This document shows, piece after piece, positions 1-7,806 of a DNA stretch of 24,773 nucleotides. Under the pieces are notes generated by a model. The model was not told where the DNA came from. It did not search any database and was given only the letters and a program-made list of their open reading frames with translations. Source of the DNA: a virus; IMG/VR virus record IMGVR_UViG_3300042445_002566, positions 1 through 24,773 of that record; one strand, written 5' to 3'. The position numbers and the translations under genes are program-made. Position 1 is the first letter of the stretch. Each line of letters opens with the position of its first letter.

Positions 1-1752
1 GTTGTAAGTGCTAGGCCTACAAGGCAAGAACCGGGTGCGTTGCGGTTCTTATATATGGTGAATCAGTTGCTGAAACTTGGTGCATCTGGTGACGCATCTC
101 CAGTCCTTATGCAGAACTTTCCGCTGGCTAACATTCTAGAAAATCCAGATATGTTTATCCGTCAGTTGGGGTTGCAAGCGCAGGTAATCTTCAATCCTAA
201 TACTGGATTTCACTTGAAAGACGGACGGATTATCAATGCGGATGGTATGCGTGGCCGTAAGTTGTTCCATGAAGTCCTTACAAAGGAAGTCCGTAACCGT
301 AACACGTACGAGATGGCCAAGAACTCTGGGCTTTCACTTGCGGCGGCTGACGCAGATAAGTTACTAGAAGAGGCTCGCCAGAAAGACCCGAACGCGACGT
401 GGGATAACGTCGATGACCTTGGATACAACACCGACATCTCTACAGATGGCGAGTTCATGAAGCACCTACCCGGGCAAGGTCAATCAGAACGCTTCTATGC
501 TATGTCTAAGGACTTGGTAAAGATGCGACAGTTTGATGACATGGTTCATCACTTAGTTGCACTTGGATACAATCCGACCGCATGGGTTGACGATGAAGGT
601 AACTATATAGATAGTCCGTTTAACCGTGCGTTGAAAGATGTATCGCACCTCCTCAACGTCATTGCGGGAGACATTAAAGTCCATGACATTGATGAGACAG
701 ACGAGTCAATCATGCGCCTTGGTAAGTTCTTGTTGTATTCACCGCGATGGTTATCTAGCCGATTGTTGCTTGATGACTTTGGCCGGTTCATGTTCAAGGG
801 TGTTGCTAAGTCCTTTGGCGCAAAGGGGCAAGCATACGCGCAGAAGATTCTAGAACTTAACGGTATGTCCCCTGACCGCCTCAAAGGACGAGACGGCCGG
901 GTTGGGGCAATGCACGCTCGGCTACTAAACAAGTCGTGGCTCCTGTGGCTTGGACTGCTCGGTCTTATATATGGGGTCAAGGCAACTAACCCGCGCACGA
1001 TGGAAGTGACCGTAGATAAGTTCGGCGCACGGTTGAAGGTTGGTGACTATTCATTCCGCGCACCCGGCGCGATTATGACTCACATTGAACTATCAACCTC
1101 AGTCGGGCAAGCAATCCTAGAATGGCAAGCACAGAAAGGCGCAACGACAGATAAGCCTCTTTACTCCATAGTCGGAGAGAAGATGAACAGCGTGCTGTTG
1201 TCGCGCTCATCTCCTGTTCTAGGGCTTGCGGGAAGCATTGTCACAGGACGAGATACGCAAGGTGCGCCAGCGTTTGTAAGTGATGAAGCCGTGGATGTTT
1301 TCTGGAAGGAAGTCATCGGGCCTCAATTAAATAGCATGGGTGTTAAGGGACTCACCGACATGAAAATCAACAAGGCTATCGCGGAGCGTATGCTCTGGTG
1401 GTGGGCGCGTGATGCCATGGAGATGTATGCCGACCAGCGCAAGTTTGGTGTCAAGTCTAGCGAGGCTCTACTCAAGGCGGCAGGTATAGCGGCTGTATCA
1501 GCGCAAGGTGGACGCGCCATGTATGTGCCAAAAGAACTTGACTTTGAGCGCAAGAAGGCAGAGCGCATGGAGGCTCCTATCAAGACAGGTACAGACTTAT
1601 TTACTGGTGTTGAGGAACAGCCGATTGTTACAAACTTCTATGAGGCAACAAAGGGCGCGGACTACACTAATGAGGTAGCACAGCCGTTCTTTGGCGCAAC
1701 AGGCACAGACTTTGAGGACATGGACATCCTGCCACGGGATACGGGATTCTAA
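1..1752 (+). CDS. C-terminal part of a giant phage polyvalent protein (LPD38-like), 5' partial
   Basis: The reading frame is open from base 1, so the gene begins upstream of the window; 583 codons and the stop are seen. Two motifs match the C-terminal part of very large phage and mobile-element polyvalent proteins as I know them: LFSPRWLSSRLLLDDFGRF, and later SRSSPVLGLAGSIVTGRDTQG, which resembles the usual KLSPxxGLxxxLxTGKDxxG. One hydrophobic stretch (WLLWLGLLGLIYGV) could enter a membrane. Such proteins are thought to be carried in the virion or injected with DNA, often with several enzyme domains further upstream, but no catalytic domain lies in the visible part. It is the only probable structural or virion gene in the window and runs toward the leftward early operon, with a hairpin between them. 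The family assignment is from memory of motifs; the function is inference. Confidence 0.6.
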   Translation, partial: VVSARPTRQEPGALRFLYMVNQLLKLGASGDASPVLMQNFPLANILENPDMFIRQLGLQAQVIFNPNTGFHLKDGRIINADGMRGRKLFHEVLTKEVRNRNTYEMAKNSGLSLAAADADKLLEEARQKDPNATWDNVDDLGYNTDISTDGEFMKHLPGQGQSERFYAMSKDLVKMRQFDDMVHHLVALGYNPTAWVDDEGNYIDSPFNRALKDVSHLLNVIAGDIKVHDIDETDESIMRLGKFLLYSPRWLSSRLLLDDFGRFMFKGVAKSFGAKGQAYAQKILELNGMSPDRLKGRDGRVGAMHARLLNKSWLLWLGLLGLIYGVKATNPRTMEVTVDKFGARLKVGDYSFRAPGAIMTHIELSTSVGQAILEWQAQKGATTDKPLYSIVGEKMNSVLLSRSSPVLGLAGSIVTGRDTQGAPAFVSDEAVDVFWKEVIGPQLNSMGVKGLTDMKINKAIAERMLWWWARDAMEMYADQRKFGVKSSEALLKAAGIAAVSAQGGRAMYVPKELDFERKKAERMEAPIKTGTDLFTGVEEQPIVTNFYEATKGADYTNEVAQPFFGATGTDFEDMDILPRDTGF

Positions 1753-1758
1753 ATAAGA

Positions 1759-1796
1759 AAGAACGGCTCTGGGTCACCACACCCAGAACCGTTCTT
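1759..1796. terminator. Hairpin terminator between converging transcription units
   Basis: Two 16-base arms (1759-1774 and 1781-1796) pair with one mismatch around the loop CACCAC. The minus-strand side continues TTCTTATTTAG, a reasonable T-rich tail for the leftward operon. The plus side has only a short T-rich end inside the stem. It lies 6 bases after the stop of the rightward gene. A second weaker hairpin (GACTTGG at 1814-1820 with CCAAGTC at 1825-1831) follows before the stop of the leftward gene at 1839. Confidence 0.75.
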
Positions 1797-1838
1797 ATAA
1801 GCCAAGATAGGAGGACTTGGTAACCCAAGTCTACTTTC

Positions 1839-2087
1839 CTATTCGGTTGATTGCATCTCCTTACGGGAGAACACTCCTTGATTTATGAGGTAGTTCGCGT
1901 CACTGATATTGTTCACGTCAAGGGCGCGGAATGCTCTATGTAAAGCATCCTCAAGGGTCTTCATAGGGATATCAAGAGCAACGGCGGCATTTTTGCGGCT
2001 ACCGTTTTCAAGCACTGCTTTGATAAGCATCTTCTGATAGTTGCTGACACGGTTCATTCCGGTACGCACTTTAGTCTCCACAGTCAT
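1839..2087 (-). CDS. Small LuxR-type helix-turn-helix protein
   Basis: An 82-residue protein. The stretch from KMLIKAVLENGSRKNAAVAL through LDIPMKTLEDALHRAFRAL has the spacing of a LuxR/sigma-region-4-like helix-turn-helix, so a DNA-binding regulator is likely. Three ATGs stand in a row at 2093, 2090 and 2087; the ribosome binding site GGAGG touches the first, so the third (2087) has the best spacing (6 bases) and is chosen. The gene overlaps the end of the preceding gene by 17 bases and is the last gene of the leftward operon, so it is probably translationally coupled. No partner domain is present. Which genes it controls is unknown. Confidence 0.65.
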   Translation of the reverse strand: MTVETKVRTGMNRVSNYQKMLIKAVLENGSRKNAAVALDIPMKTLEDALHRAFRALDVNNISDANYLINQGVFSRKEMQSTE

Positions 2088-2451
2088 CATCATCCTCCTC
2101 CCGCTCTGGGAATTCATCTTCTAGCCAAGTAGTAAACTCGCATCGCATATCAATGGGGTCACCGCACTCGGTGATTGATGTAAACAAATCAAGTTCATCT
2201 GTGTCTGGGGCTTGGTGATATCGGCACTCCATCCGATGCTCGAGGTCAATCAGATGGGTTGTCAGAATACCCCACCAGATATCCCGAGAAGCGTTCGGAA
2301 CATACAGGAGGCAGTCCTCTGCGGCTGACATCAGTGTGTCATGTAGTGGGCCGATAAGGGGATAGTAACTAATCGTACTGGTGTAATGCCCCCTATCATC
2401 CCAACCATCTACATCATTCGATTCGTATTCGACTAAGTCTGGATTAAACAT
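2071..2451 (-). CDS. Hypothetical acidic protein
   Basis: A 126-residue protein rich in Asp and Glu, ending EREEDDDDCGD. It has no motif I recognise. The start has a ribosome binding site (GGAG, 7 bases upstream). It begins 2 bases after the stop of the G39P-like gene, so it belongs to the replication end of the leftward operon. The strongly acidic tail could mimic DNA or bind a basic partner, but that is only a guess. Confidence 0.7.
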   Translation of the reverse strand: MFNPDLVEYESNDVDGWDDRGHYTSTISYYPLIGPLHDTLMSAAEDCLLYVPNASRDIWWGILTTHLIDLEHRMECRYHQAPDTDELDLFTSITECGDPIDMRCEFTTWLEDEFPEREEDDDDCGD

Positions 2452-2453
2452 GA

Positions 2454-2969
2454 CTAATCTCCAATCATCTTTATGGTTTCGCCCTCAATCATCGGCAGTG
2501 GAGTAGACAGTACTTTGTCTGTATCCATCGTTTCCGATATGTCAGGGACTACCCGGTCGACAGCCTCGCTTAGTTGATAGTCGCTCATGTTGCCAACCCG
2601 TGACCATCCGCCCACGCTCTTTACAACCTCTGGAATGATTGGGCTGATTTTGCCTTGGGCTACCATCTGCTCGGCTACCGCCGCACGCTTCTCTACAGGG
2701 TGATACACAACGATGTGCCGAATCTGTGATGCGGCTTGACCAGATGGAACCTTGACCCGTTTGATTTGGAGTGCAATCTCACGAAGTTCAGAAGGGGTTG
2801 GTCTGAACTTCTTAGTCATGAGGGCTTGCGTCACGGTTCGCTGTGCGAGTTCATCGTCCCACCGCTGTAGCCCAAGTGCATACACCATTGATACGCGGTC
2901 GTCCCACGGTTGCTGGCTAGGCATGGTCGACAGGATGGTCGATATCACCGCGAATGTCTTCTCTGTCAT
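2454..2969 (-). CDS. Helicase loader, G39P-like N-terminal domain
   Basis: A 171-residue protein. The first ~70 residues contain the sequence WDDELAQRTVTQALMTKKF followed by RPTPSELREIA, the pattern of the G39P / phage helicase-loader N-terminal family (a Trp-Asp helix, then a 'kf.PT..el' segment). In phages such as SPP1 this protein binds the replicative helicase and delivers it to the initiator at the origin. The rest of the protein is not recognised. The start has AGGAGG 6 bases upstream and overlaps the initiator stop as TAATG, so the two are coupled. The direct neighbour is a winged-helix initiator, which fits a loader role. No replicative helicase gene is seen in this window. Family match is by eye. 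Confidence 0.55.
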   Translation of the reverse strand: MTEKTFAVISTILSTMPSQQPWDDRVSMVYALGLQRWDDELAQRTVTQALMTKKFRPTPSELREIALQIKRVKVPSGQAASQIRHIVVYHPVEKRAAVAEQMVAQGKISPIIPEVVKSVGGWSRVGNMSDYQLSEAVDRVVPDISETMDTDKVLSTPLPMIEGETIKMIGD

Positions 2970-3799
2970 TAGTTGCCTCCTGTAACCCGGCGGAACGCAT
3001 CAATTGCGCTTGCGCCTATATCTTGCACTGTCGGTGTTGTTTTGCCCTGTGTGGGGACTACAGGGGTTCCTGTGGTGGCATTCGCCCAATGCTTCCATAA
3101 TGAGTTGAGTGTAATCAAGTCGCGGCGGTTTGACCACTTCATGAGGAGCGTCCTGCTGGCCTGTGCAACCTCGGCTGGTGTGATGCCCTTGTGATGCATC
3201 TGATACACAATGTGTTTAGCACTAGTCCATTCAGACAGGTTGAAATCACCTGCTTGAAGTTCAGGGAATATGACCTCCCTGAATGCCTCGAACAATAGCC
3301 GACCGGGGTCATCAATCTTTGGAATCGATGGGCCTTTCCGCTTGCGAGGTATTACTAGTTCATTTGGCTGTTGTTCAAATTGGTTATTGTTAATTGGGGT
3401 CTCATTTTTGATACCCACCCCCCTATCAGATTTGATAGGGTCACCCTCTCCAATTTGAGACCCCGGAAACAGCCAGAAACCGTTACTGGTCTGCCGACCA
3501 TCGGTAGTGAACCGGGGCTTCTTAGCAAGGATATGGTGGCCGTCAATCTGCATTTCCATCAGATGCTCAATGGCACGGCGAACCGTACCTTCAGACAATC
3601 CGGTCGTGCCAACCAGTGACGTGACACTGGGGAAGCAATACCCGTTGTTATCCATCCGCAAAGCCAGCGCGGTAAATACTATCCACCCGCCAGCGGTGAA
3701 CTTGTGAAGGTGCGGAAGCATTGAGTGATGTACCTGAACGTAGGTAATATCCTCGTGCGTGCTTAGGCTACGCCGCCCTCCATTGAATATCGTAATCAT
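2969..3799 (-). CDS. Phage replication initiator (winged-helix replisome organizer)
   Basis: A 276-residue protein. Residues ~25-95 form a winged helix-turn-helix of the kind found in phage initiator and plasmid Rep proteins: FPSVTSLVGTTGLSEGTVRR, then AIEHLMEM. Residues ~112-138 are a polar linker, and the C-terminal half (EWTSAKHIVYQMHHKGITP, LLMKWSNRRD) resembles the helical second domain of replisome organizers. The start has a strong TATAGGAGG 6 bases upstream. The linker-coding DNA holds inverted and direct repeats (separate entry), which is how lambda O and similar initiators carry their own origin. The G39P-like gene follows with a 1-base overlap. The role, binding the origin and recruiting a helicase loader, is inferred from domain type and context. 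Confidence 0.65.
   Translation of the reverse strand: MITIFNGGRRSLSTHEDITYVQVHHSMLPHLHKFTAGGWIVFTALALRMDNNGYCFPSVTSLVGTTGLSEGTVRRAIEHLMEMQIDGHHILAKKPRFTTDGRQTSNGFWLFPGSQIGEGDPIKSDRGVGIKNETPINNNQFEQQPNELVIPRKRKGPSIPKIDDPGRLLFEAFREVIFPELQAGDFNLSEWTSAKHIVYQMHHKGITPAEVAQASRTLLMKWSNRRDLITLNSLWKHWANATTGTPVVPTQGKTTPTVQDIGASAIDAFRRVTGGN
3389..3464. repeat. Origin-like repeat array inside the initiator gene
   Basis: Reading rightward, the array has a GGGGTCTCATTTTTGATA site (3396-3413), a C-rich spacer, an 8-bp perfect inverted repeat CCCTATCA/TGATAGGG with a 4-base centre (3421-3440), and an inverted TGAGACCCC half-site (3456-3464). The block from 3389 (GTTAATT plus the first site, 25 bp) recurs with one difference upstream of the lysin at 23535-23559. 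It falls in the linker codons (~112-138) of the replication initiator. Position and structure suggest initiator binding sites and a replication origin, as in lambda O; this is inference. Confidence 0.55.
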
Positions 3800-3832
3800 A
3801 AAACCCTCCTATAGGCTAAGGCAATGTACCAC

Positions 3833-4423
3833 TTAGACCCTGTATGGGCAAGTGTCACAAAGCGGATTAACGGACAGTACGGCATCAGCCGCGCTCTCGT
3901 TGCGTGGTGCATCGGTGCTACGAGCCTCCTTGACGGCCAACGCGTAGCGTTCTAATACATCCTTGGCTTGTTCTATGGTCAGCCCCTCTGGGACGTGTAG
4001 GACGGGCTTTATTTTGGGTTGCCGTCCAGTGATATGCTCGGACAAATCAGTCGCTGACAGCCGCTTATCTTTAGCCATCTCGAGGAGTCCGCGTTGGTCT
4101 TGACCATCAACGGATGCGACTACTCTGTGGTGCGTCCAAGAAATACCATCGACCCGGTTTGATTGGGGTACGTGCTTTGCAACCCATGTAAGGTTGGCGA
4201 GCGTTTGATACGACAGCCCGGTTGCGTCCATCGCTTGGCTGTACTTTTCACCAAAGCGCGACTCCCCATATATAAGGGCATCGCCGATGGCAAATTGAAA
4301 CGCGGTCTCCATCCGCACCAAGGTGGACATGAGACCGAGCCATTCGTCAAACGTTACCGCCCCAATGAACGTAAGCCCCACCGAGGTGAGGCTTACATTG
4401 TCAGTGTGAATCAGTTCGCTCAT
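3833..4423 (-). CDS. Hypothetical phage protein with possible helix-turn-helix
   Basis: A 196-residue protein. The middle part, ATGLSYQTLANLTWVAKHVP followed by SWTHHRVVASV, is a pattern I have seen in phage and plasmid proteins annotated as hypothetical or loosely ParB/KorB-like; it could be a helix-turn-helix. The C-terminus carries CDTCPYRV, a possible half zinc site. The start overlaps the stop of the Gp157/Gam-like gene by 4 bases (ATGA), with no clear ribosome binding site, so translation is probably coupled. It sits between the recombination genes and the initiator. Its function is not known to me. Confidence 0.7.
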   Translation of the reverse strand: MSELIHTDNVSLTSVGLTFIGAVTFDEWLGLMSTLVRMETAFQFAIGDALIYGESRFGEKYSQAMDATGLSYQTLANLTWVAKHVPQSNRVDGISWTHHRVVASVDGQDQRGLLEMAKDKRLSATDLSEHITGRQPKIKPVLHVPEGLTIEQAKDVLERYALAVKEARSTDAPRNESAADAVLSVNPLCDTCPYRV

Positions 4424-5001
4424 TCTGTGGCAACCGTTTTGACGGTAACAGATTGTCGCCCGGGTTCAATGCTGAAGGCTATGGAGTCTTCTGCGTATTC
4501 ACGTTCTACCCAGCGTTCTATGAATGACTGCGGGAGTTTAGATACAAGCACAGATTCCACAACCTTGACGGCTTCAGGCGCATTCTCTTTTGCCCACCGC
4601 ACCGCGAGTTCCTGATTCTCCACGACCACCTTTGGCTTTACATCTCTGAATGCTACTTGCCCCCAAGGGCAGGTGTAGGTTTTACTACGGTACGAACCGT
4701 CAGCCTTGCGTGGGAGAAGTGATTCTGCAATCTGTGCCGCGCTGGTTTGATACATCGCGGTCAGCCATTCGACGCGCTTCTTTTTCAAGTCGAGCATTTT
4801 CTGGCAGTTTGCAATCACTGCATCAAGGCGTACCTTCTCAGCAACAAGGTCGGACTCAGCGCGGTTGATGCGGTTCATGAATGCCAGAAGGTCTTCCTCT
4901 GTTTCCAGAGGCCCCTTCGGCAGTGAGTTATCAGCAGGGCCAGCATACTCACCGGTCTCCACATCAAATAGGTCGTCGCCGATACGTTCTACATTAATCA
5001 T
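4420..5001 (-). CDS. Gp157/Gam-like nuclease-inhibitor family protein
   Basis: A 193-residue protein. Residues ~35-90 form a long heptad-like helix (AESDLVAEKVRLDAVIANCQ onward, then LDLKKKRVEWLTAMY), followed by a small beta part (TYTCPWGQVAFRDVKPKVVV). This coiled coil plus 'k..t..g.v.fr...p.v.v' layout is typical of Siphovirus Gp157 and Gam-like proteins, which bind DNA ends or protect them from host nucleases. It lies next to the single-strand annealing protein, as these genes usually do. The ATG at 5001 is chosen because GGAGG lies 9 bases upstream; an earlier ATG at 5010 touches that site. The two genes overlap by 8 bases. Family membership is likely; the exact activity is inferred. Confidence 0.6.
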   Translation of the reverse strand: MINVERIGDDLFDVETGEYAGPADNSLPKGPLETEEDLLAFMNRINRAESDLVAEKVRLDAVIANCQKMLDLKKKRVEWLTAMYQTSAAQIAESLLPRKADGSYRSKTYTCPWGQVAFRDVKPKVVVENQELAVRWAKENAPEAVKVVESVLVSKLPQSFIERWVEREYAEDSIAFSIEPGRQSVTVKTVATE

Positions 5002-5623
5002 TCTTTGCATCCTCCAATGCTGTAATGAAACTATGGTAATCGCTGGCTGTCAGGTCTTTGATAGCAGTCAATGCCGCCGACAGGGTTTCAGGGTTACGCT
5101 CTGCGCCGTTTGTCAGGAGGTTGAACACGTATTTGATACGTGCCGAATCAACCTGTCCCTCGTGGTGAATGACGCTGTTACCGAATTCAATACCCAATGA
5201 TTTCAAATCCATTACCGCAGGGCGTGGTGGCTTGACTGGCGCGGGAGTCTGGATTGGGATGGGTGCATCAACGATACGGGGATTCGCGGCTGTAGTATCG
5301 ACTTCATCGAACTCCGGTGCGAACTGCGTCCCATATCCAAGGATGCCAAGGCCACGACCGACTGCACCGGTTTCTGCCTTCTCTAACCAATCCCCAAACC
5401 CCTTGATGTCTTCCATTTTCGTACCCTGTGCAAGGATGCGACCATGCTCATCGGAAATCGTAGCCTTGACAATCGCGTACTTAGCCTCTGTGTCAATCTT
5501 AACGATTTCAGTGGTGATGCCCCAGTCTGGATGCTCCATACGAAACCAAACCAGCCGCCACTTGACCTCGAGGTAATGTTTACCCTTCAAATTCATGAGG
5601 TGGTCATTGGGATTAAATGCCAT
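4994..5623 (-). CDS. Single-strand annealing recombinase (DdrA/Rad52-like)
   Basis: A 209-residue protein. Residues ~15-95 match the core of DdrA/Sak/ERF-type annealing proteins: YLEVKWRLVWFRMEHPDWGI, then IVKATISDEHGRILAQGTK, then the diagnostic EKAETGAVGRGLGILGYGTQ. A Pro-rich linker (PIPIQTPAPVKPPRP) separates a small C-terminal helical domain, which in this family often binds SSB or other partners. The protein should bind single-stranded DNA and anneal complementary strands during phage recombination. It neighbours the Gp157/Gam-like gene, and the VRR-NUC nuclease is a few genes upstream, together forming a recombination module. The start has AATAGGAG 11 bases upstream and overlaps the previous stop as TAATG. 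Confidence 0.78.
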   Translation of the reverse strand: MAFNPNDHLMNLKGKHYLEVKWRLVWFRMEHPDWGITTEIVKIDTEAKYAIVKATISDEHGRILAQGTKMEDIKGFGDWLEKAETGAVGRGLGILGYGTQFAPEFDEVDTTAANPRIVDAPIPIQTPAPVKPPRPAVMDLKSLGIEFGNSVIHHEGQVDSARIKYVFNLLTNGAERNPETLSAALTAIKDLTASDYHSFITALEDAKND

Positions 5624-5856
5624 TACTTTGTACTCCTATTTGATAACCATGCGTTGACGATTTCACTGCTACCGAATGCTTCCGCTGGGAGATTCTCGCG
5701 GATGTAGGCAATGATGTTGCTGATGTTGTTGGTCGTTTCAGTATCGAGTCGCGCCCAGTCGATGTCGTTTGCGAGAATACTTTGGAACCCCGAACCGGGG
5801 TGTGCGTGGTGGTTGGCGTATCGGTCAATGATAGCCTTGTGTGTTTCCGAAATCAT
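5623..5856 (-). CDS. Small hypothetical phage protein
   Basis: A 77-residue protein. Its pattern (HPGSGFQSILANDIDWARLD, then NIIAYIRENLPAEAFGS, then VNAWLSNR) resembles small proteins of unknown function common in phage early regions ('PGSF...V..NDL..A...AD..N...L..iv.Yi...LP...wGS...V..W'). I know no function. The start has ATAGGAGG 6 bases upstream. It is directly upstream of the annealing protein and overlaps it by one base, so the two are probably coupled. A member of the intergenic hairpin family lies just ahead of it. Confidence 0.7.
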   Translation of the reverse strand: MISETHKAIIDRYANHHAHPGSGFQSILANDIDWARLDTETTNNISNIIAYIRENLPAEAFGSSEIVNAWLSNRSTK

Positions 5857-5877
5857 AACTTCCTCCTATCAAACGAT

Positions 5878-5896
5878 GGGCGGTGGTGAACCGCCC
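5878..5896 (-). repeat. Intergenic hairpin family, copy 1
   Basis: Arms GGGCGGT and ACCGCCC (7 bp) around a 5-base loop. It sits between the stop of the 225-residue gene and the ribosome binding site of the 77-residue gene, the same position as the other copies. It is an outlying copy, almost 3 kb from the next one, in an otherwise tightly packed stretch. Confidence 0.75.
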
Positions 5897-5914
5897 GGTG
5901 CTGTACAGTGTACC

Positions 5915-6592
5915 TTACGGTTTTTGCCGTTGCAATACCTCATCCTCGCTGTCGGGGTGAAGGTTTGGGTTGAGGTTGAGAATAGGTAGAAGGGGGAACG
6001 CCCGCCCTGAATACCAGATGACCGGATGTTTATCTGCAACGGCTAGTGGGTTAGCACAGACAATGTGGTACTCAACATCTGCAATGAGGTCAACGTCCGA
6101 ATCTAAGCCCTTGGCGATGTATTCAACAAGGTTATTCGGATGCTCCGAAATGATAGGGAGGTCAAAGCCACCAACCGATTCTGTCAAAGGCTTGTGATTC
6201 TGGTCGACCATGTAATACAGCCAGCCATTTGTTACCGGTGCGATAGGGCCAGCGGGATATGCGGCGCAACTGTCCGGGGTGTAATCCTTACAGCCGTAAA
6301 CGCACACCTTGCGCCCGTTGTAGCGAACCAGCCGCCAATTCTGAATGACTTCACCAAGGGCATAGAGTTCAGCCGAAACGCGTACCGTATCTTCCGGTGC
6401 TGAGAATGAGGCGATGTCAGCCATCAGTTCTTCTTTAGTATCTGCGGCAACGATATATTTCCACATATGCCCAACGGCAAACGTGACAACGCTGTTGCGG
6501 TCGCCTTCAACAACGGCAACATAAATAAAGGCGTTCGCATTTTGTGCAAACGTATAATCCCAGCACTCAACTTGAGGGTCGGGGAGGTTCAT
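5915..6592 (-). CDS. Hypothetical protein
   Basis: A 225-residue protein with no motif I recognise. It contains several aromatic and beta-rich stretches (NAFIYVAVVEGDRNSVVTFA, WRLVRYNGRKVCVYGCKDY) and has no signal peptide. The ATG at 6592 is chosen because AGGAG lies 7 bases upstream and the ATG overlaps the VRR-NUC stop as TAATG; an in-frame ATG further upstream lacks this spacing. It is followed by a hairpin of the intergenic family. Confidence 0.7.
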   Translation of the reverse strand: MNLPDPQVECWDYTFAQNANAFIYVAVVEGDRNSVVTFAVGHMWKYIVAADTKEELMADIASFSAPEDTVRVSAELYALGEVIQNWRLVRYNGRKVCVYGCKDYTPDSCAAYPAGPIAPVTNGWLYYMVDQNHKPLTESVGGFDLPIISEHPNNLVEYIAKGLDSDVDLIADVEYHIVCANPLAVADKHPVIWYSGRAFPLLPILNLNPNLHPDSEDEVLQRQKP

Positions 6593-7005
6593 TACAATTC
6601 TCCTATCCAATCGCTGTTAATCATCTGGTCGAGTCGCTTGACTTGGGCTGTGTTCCCATGATGCTCCTCAAACGTACGCACACAGCGCAGTGCGTCCGAA
6701 AATGTACGGGCGATGATGCTACACCCTGCGTCAGCCAGTTGTTGCTGTTCAGGGCGCACCGCTCCTTTAGGGGTCTTAAGTTCCAATGCCAGCGCGGTTC
6801 CTGCTGGCCAGCCGCCGCGGTGTATATATATATCAGGGAGGCCGACTGTGTTACCCTGCCAGCCTGTCGCGTAGTGCCGCCCCTTGCAGTGGGGACAGCG
6901 AACCGCAGAGCGGGACTTTCCGGTCTCCATGACGGTGTAGCCCAGCGTGCGGAGTATCGACGTTATATGGGCCTGTAGCGTGGCCTCTGGGCTATTTCGT
7001 GGCAA
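6592..7005 (-). CDS. VRR-NUC nuclease
   Basis: A 137-residue protein. It has the catalytic layout of the VRR-NUC (PD-(D/E)XK) family: N-terminal helix with SPEATLQAHITSILRTLGY, GLPD at ~55-58, ELK at ~75-77 and a Gln cluster (RPEQQQL) at ~87. Stand-alone VRR-NUC proteins are common in phages and act as structure-specific nucleases, probably resolving recombination or replication intermediates. An insertion with CPHCKGRH (Cys37, Cys40, His44) before GLPD may bind zinc. The start is TTG at 7005 with GGAGG 5 bases upstream; no ATG fits. It overlaps the preceding gene by 14 bases and works plausibly with the downstream annealing protein. Confidence 0.8.
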   Translation of the reverse strand: MPRNSPEATLQAHITSILRTLGYTVMETGKSRSAVRCPHCKGRHYATGWQGNTVGLPDIYIHRGGWPAGTALALELKTPKGAVRPEQQQLADAGCSIIARTFSDALRCVRTFEEHHGNTAQVKRLDQMINSDWIGEL

Positions 7006-7534
7006 TGTCGCCTCCTGTGTGAACTATATAAAACAACCAGCGGAGTATCCGTCGATTCGTTTTGAACTGGGCGCGTTCCGCTATCAAGTACCAAGTGCGG
7101 ATTGTTTTACAGCGGGCGCAGAGTTCAAATAGGGCGGGGTTTGACAGCATGGTCTTGTATTGGTGGGCGTACTCTGGGGTCGGGTATGCGGCAGGAATCA
7201 CGGGGATGATGTCGGTATTCTCGGCGGTCATTGAACGGTTCCGCTCGTAAGATATAACCTCCCCATGATGCATCTGAACTCGTAACATAATCCGATTGGT
7301 ATATACCCCGTTTAGGACATCTAGAATCAGGTCGAGGCGTTTGTGGGTTTCGTTCCTAGCGACCTCGATACTCCACTGCTCGAGCGTATATATATATGCA
7401 TTACCACGGGACGCGGTGAGCATATTCTCGGTGAACGAGTGAAGGGTTGCGTTAGCATCCGGAAGGGAAGCATCCCACCAAAAGGTGGGAAGCCCCGCTT
7501 CACTTGATAACTGGGTCTTGTATAGGAACGTCAC
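6992..7534 (-). CDS. Hypothetical protein
   Basis: A 180-residue protein with no family I recognise. The C-terminal part holds a Cys pair (LCARCKTIRTWYLI) and ends in a basic, hydrophobic stretch (RRILRWLFYIV). The start is GTG, overlapping the stop of the preceding gene as GTGA, which implies coupled translation. It lies in the densely packed segment where genes overlap by a few bases and no hairpins are found. Confidence 0.65.
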   Translation of the reverse strand: MTFLYKTQLSSEAGLPTFWWDASLPDANATLHSFTENMLTASRGNAYIYTLEQWSIEVARNETHKRLDLILDVLNGVYTNRIMLRVQMHHGEVISYERNRSMTAENTDIIPVIPAAYPTPEYAHQYKTMLSNPALFELCARCKTIRTWYLIAERAQFKTNRRILRWLFYIVHTGGDIATK

Positions 7535-7806
7535 AGCCCGAGTGATTTCATGTGACCGGCAACCTGATTGTATGCAAGGTGACCCTCGCGGTCGATGATG
7601 TCAGCGCGAACCGTACCCTTCAGCACGGTGATTTCGTGCTGAAGGATACTGATTTGCTTGCGTTGCTTCTCATTCTCTGTGGCAATGTTACGGGAGTAAT
7701 TAATTGCAACAATCAAAGTGCTGAATATCAAAAAGCCGATAATGCCAAGCGCAATTTGTGCGTCTGCTGTCATGGTATTTTTGGGGTCTTTATTAGGTGT
7801 ATTCAC
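7531..7806 (-). CDS. Small membrane protein with coiled coil
   Basis: A 91-residue protein. Residues ~15-36 are one hydrophobic span (IALGIIGFLIFSTLIVAINY), followed by a charged heptad-like helix (ATENEKQRKQISILQHEITV). This is a single-pass membrane protein with a coiled-coil tail, an arrangement seen in Rz-like spanins and small phage membrane proteins, but the position far from lysis genes argues against a spanin. The start GTG overlaps the preceding stop as GTGA; an internal ATG at 7773 is an alternative but has no ribosome binding site. Confidence 0.65.
   Translation of the reverse strand: MNTPNKDPKNTMTADAQIALGIIGFLIFSTLIVAINYSRNIATENEKQRKQISILQHEITVLKGTVRADIIDREGHLAYNQVAGHMKSLGL

Noticed and set aside
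1814-1842. Second terminator beside the 1759-1796 hairpin
   Set aside because: The stem is interrupted, overlaps the stop of the leftward gene and has no T-run, so only the stronger hairpin is listed.
7531-7806. Rz-like spanin
   Set aside because: One membrane span plus a coiled coil fits, but there is no partner gene and the lysin lies 15 kb away in another operon.
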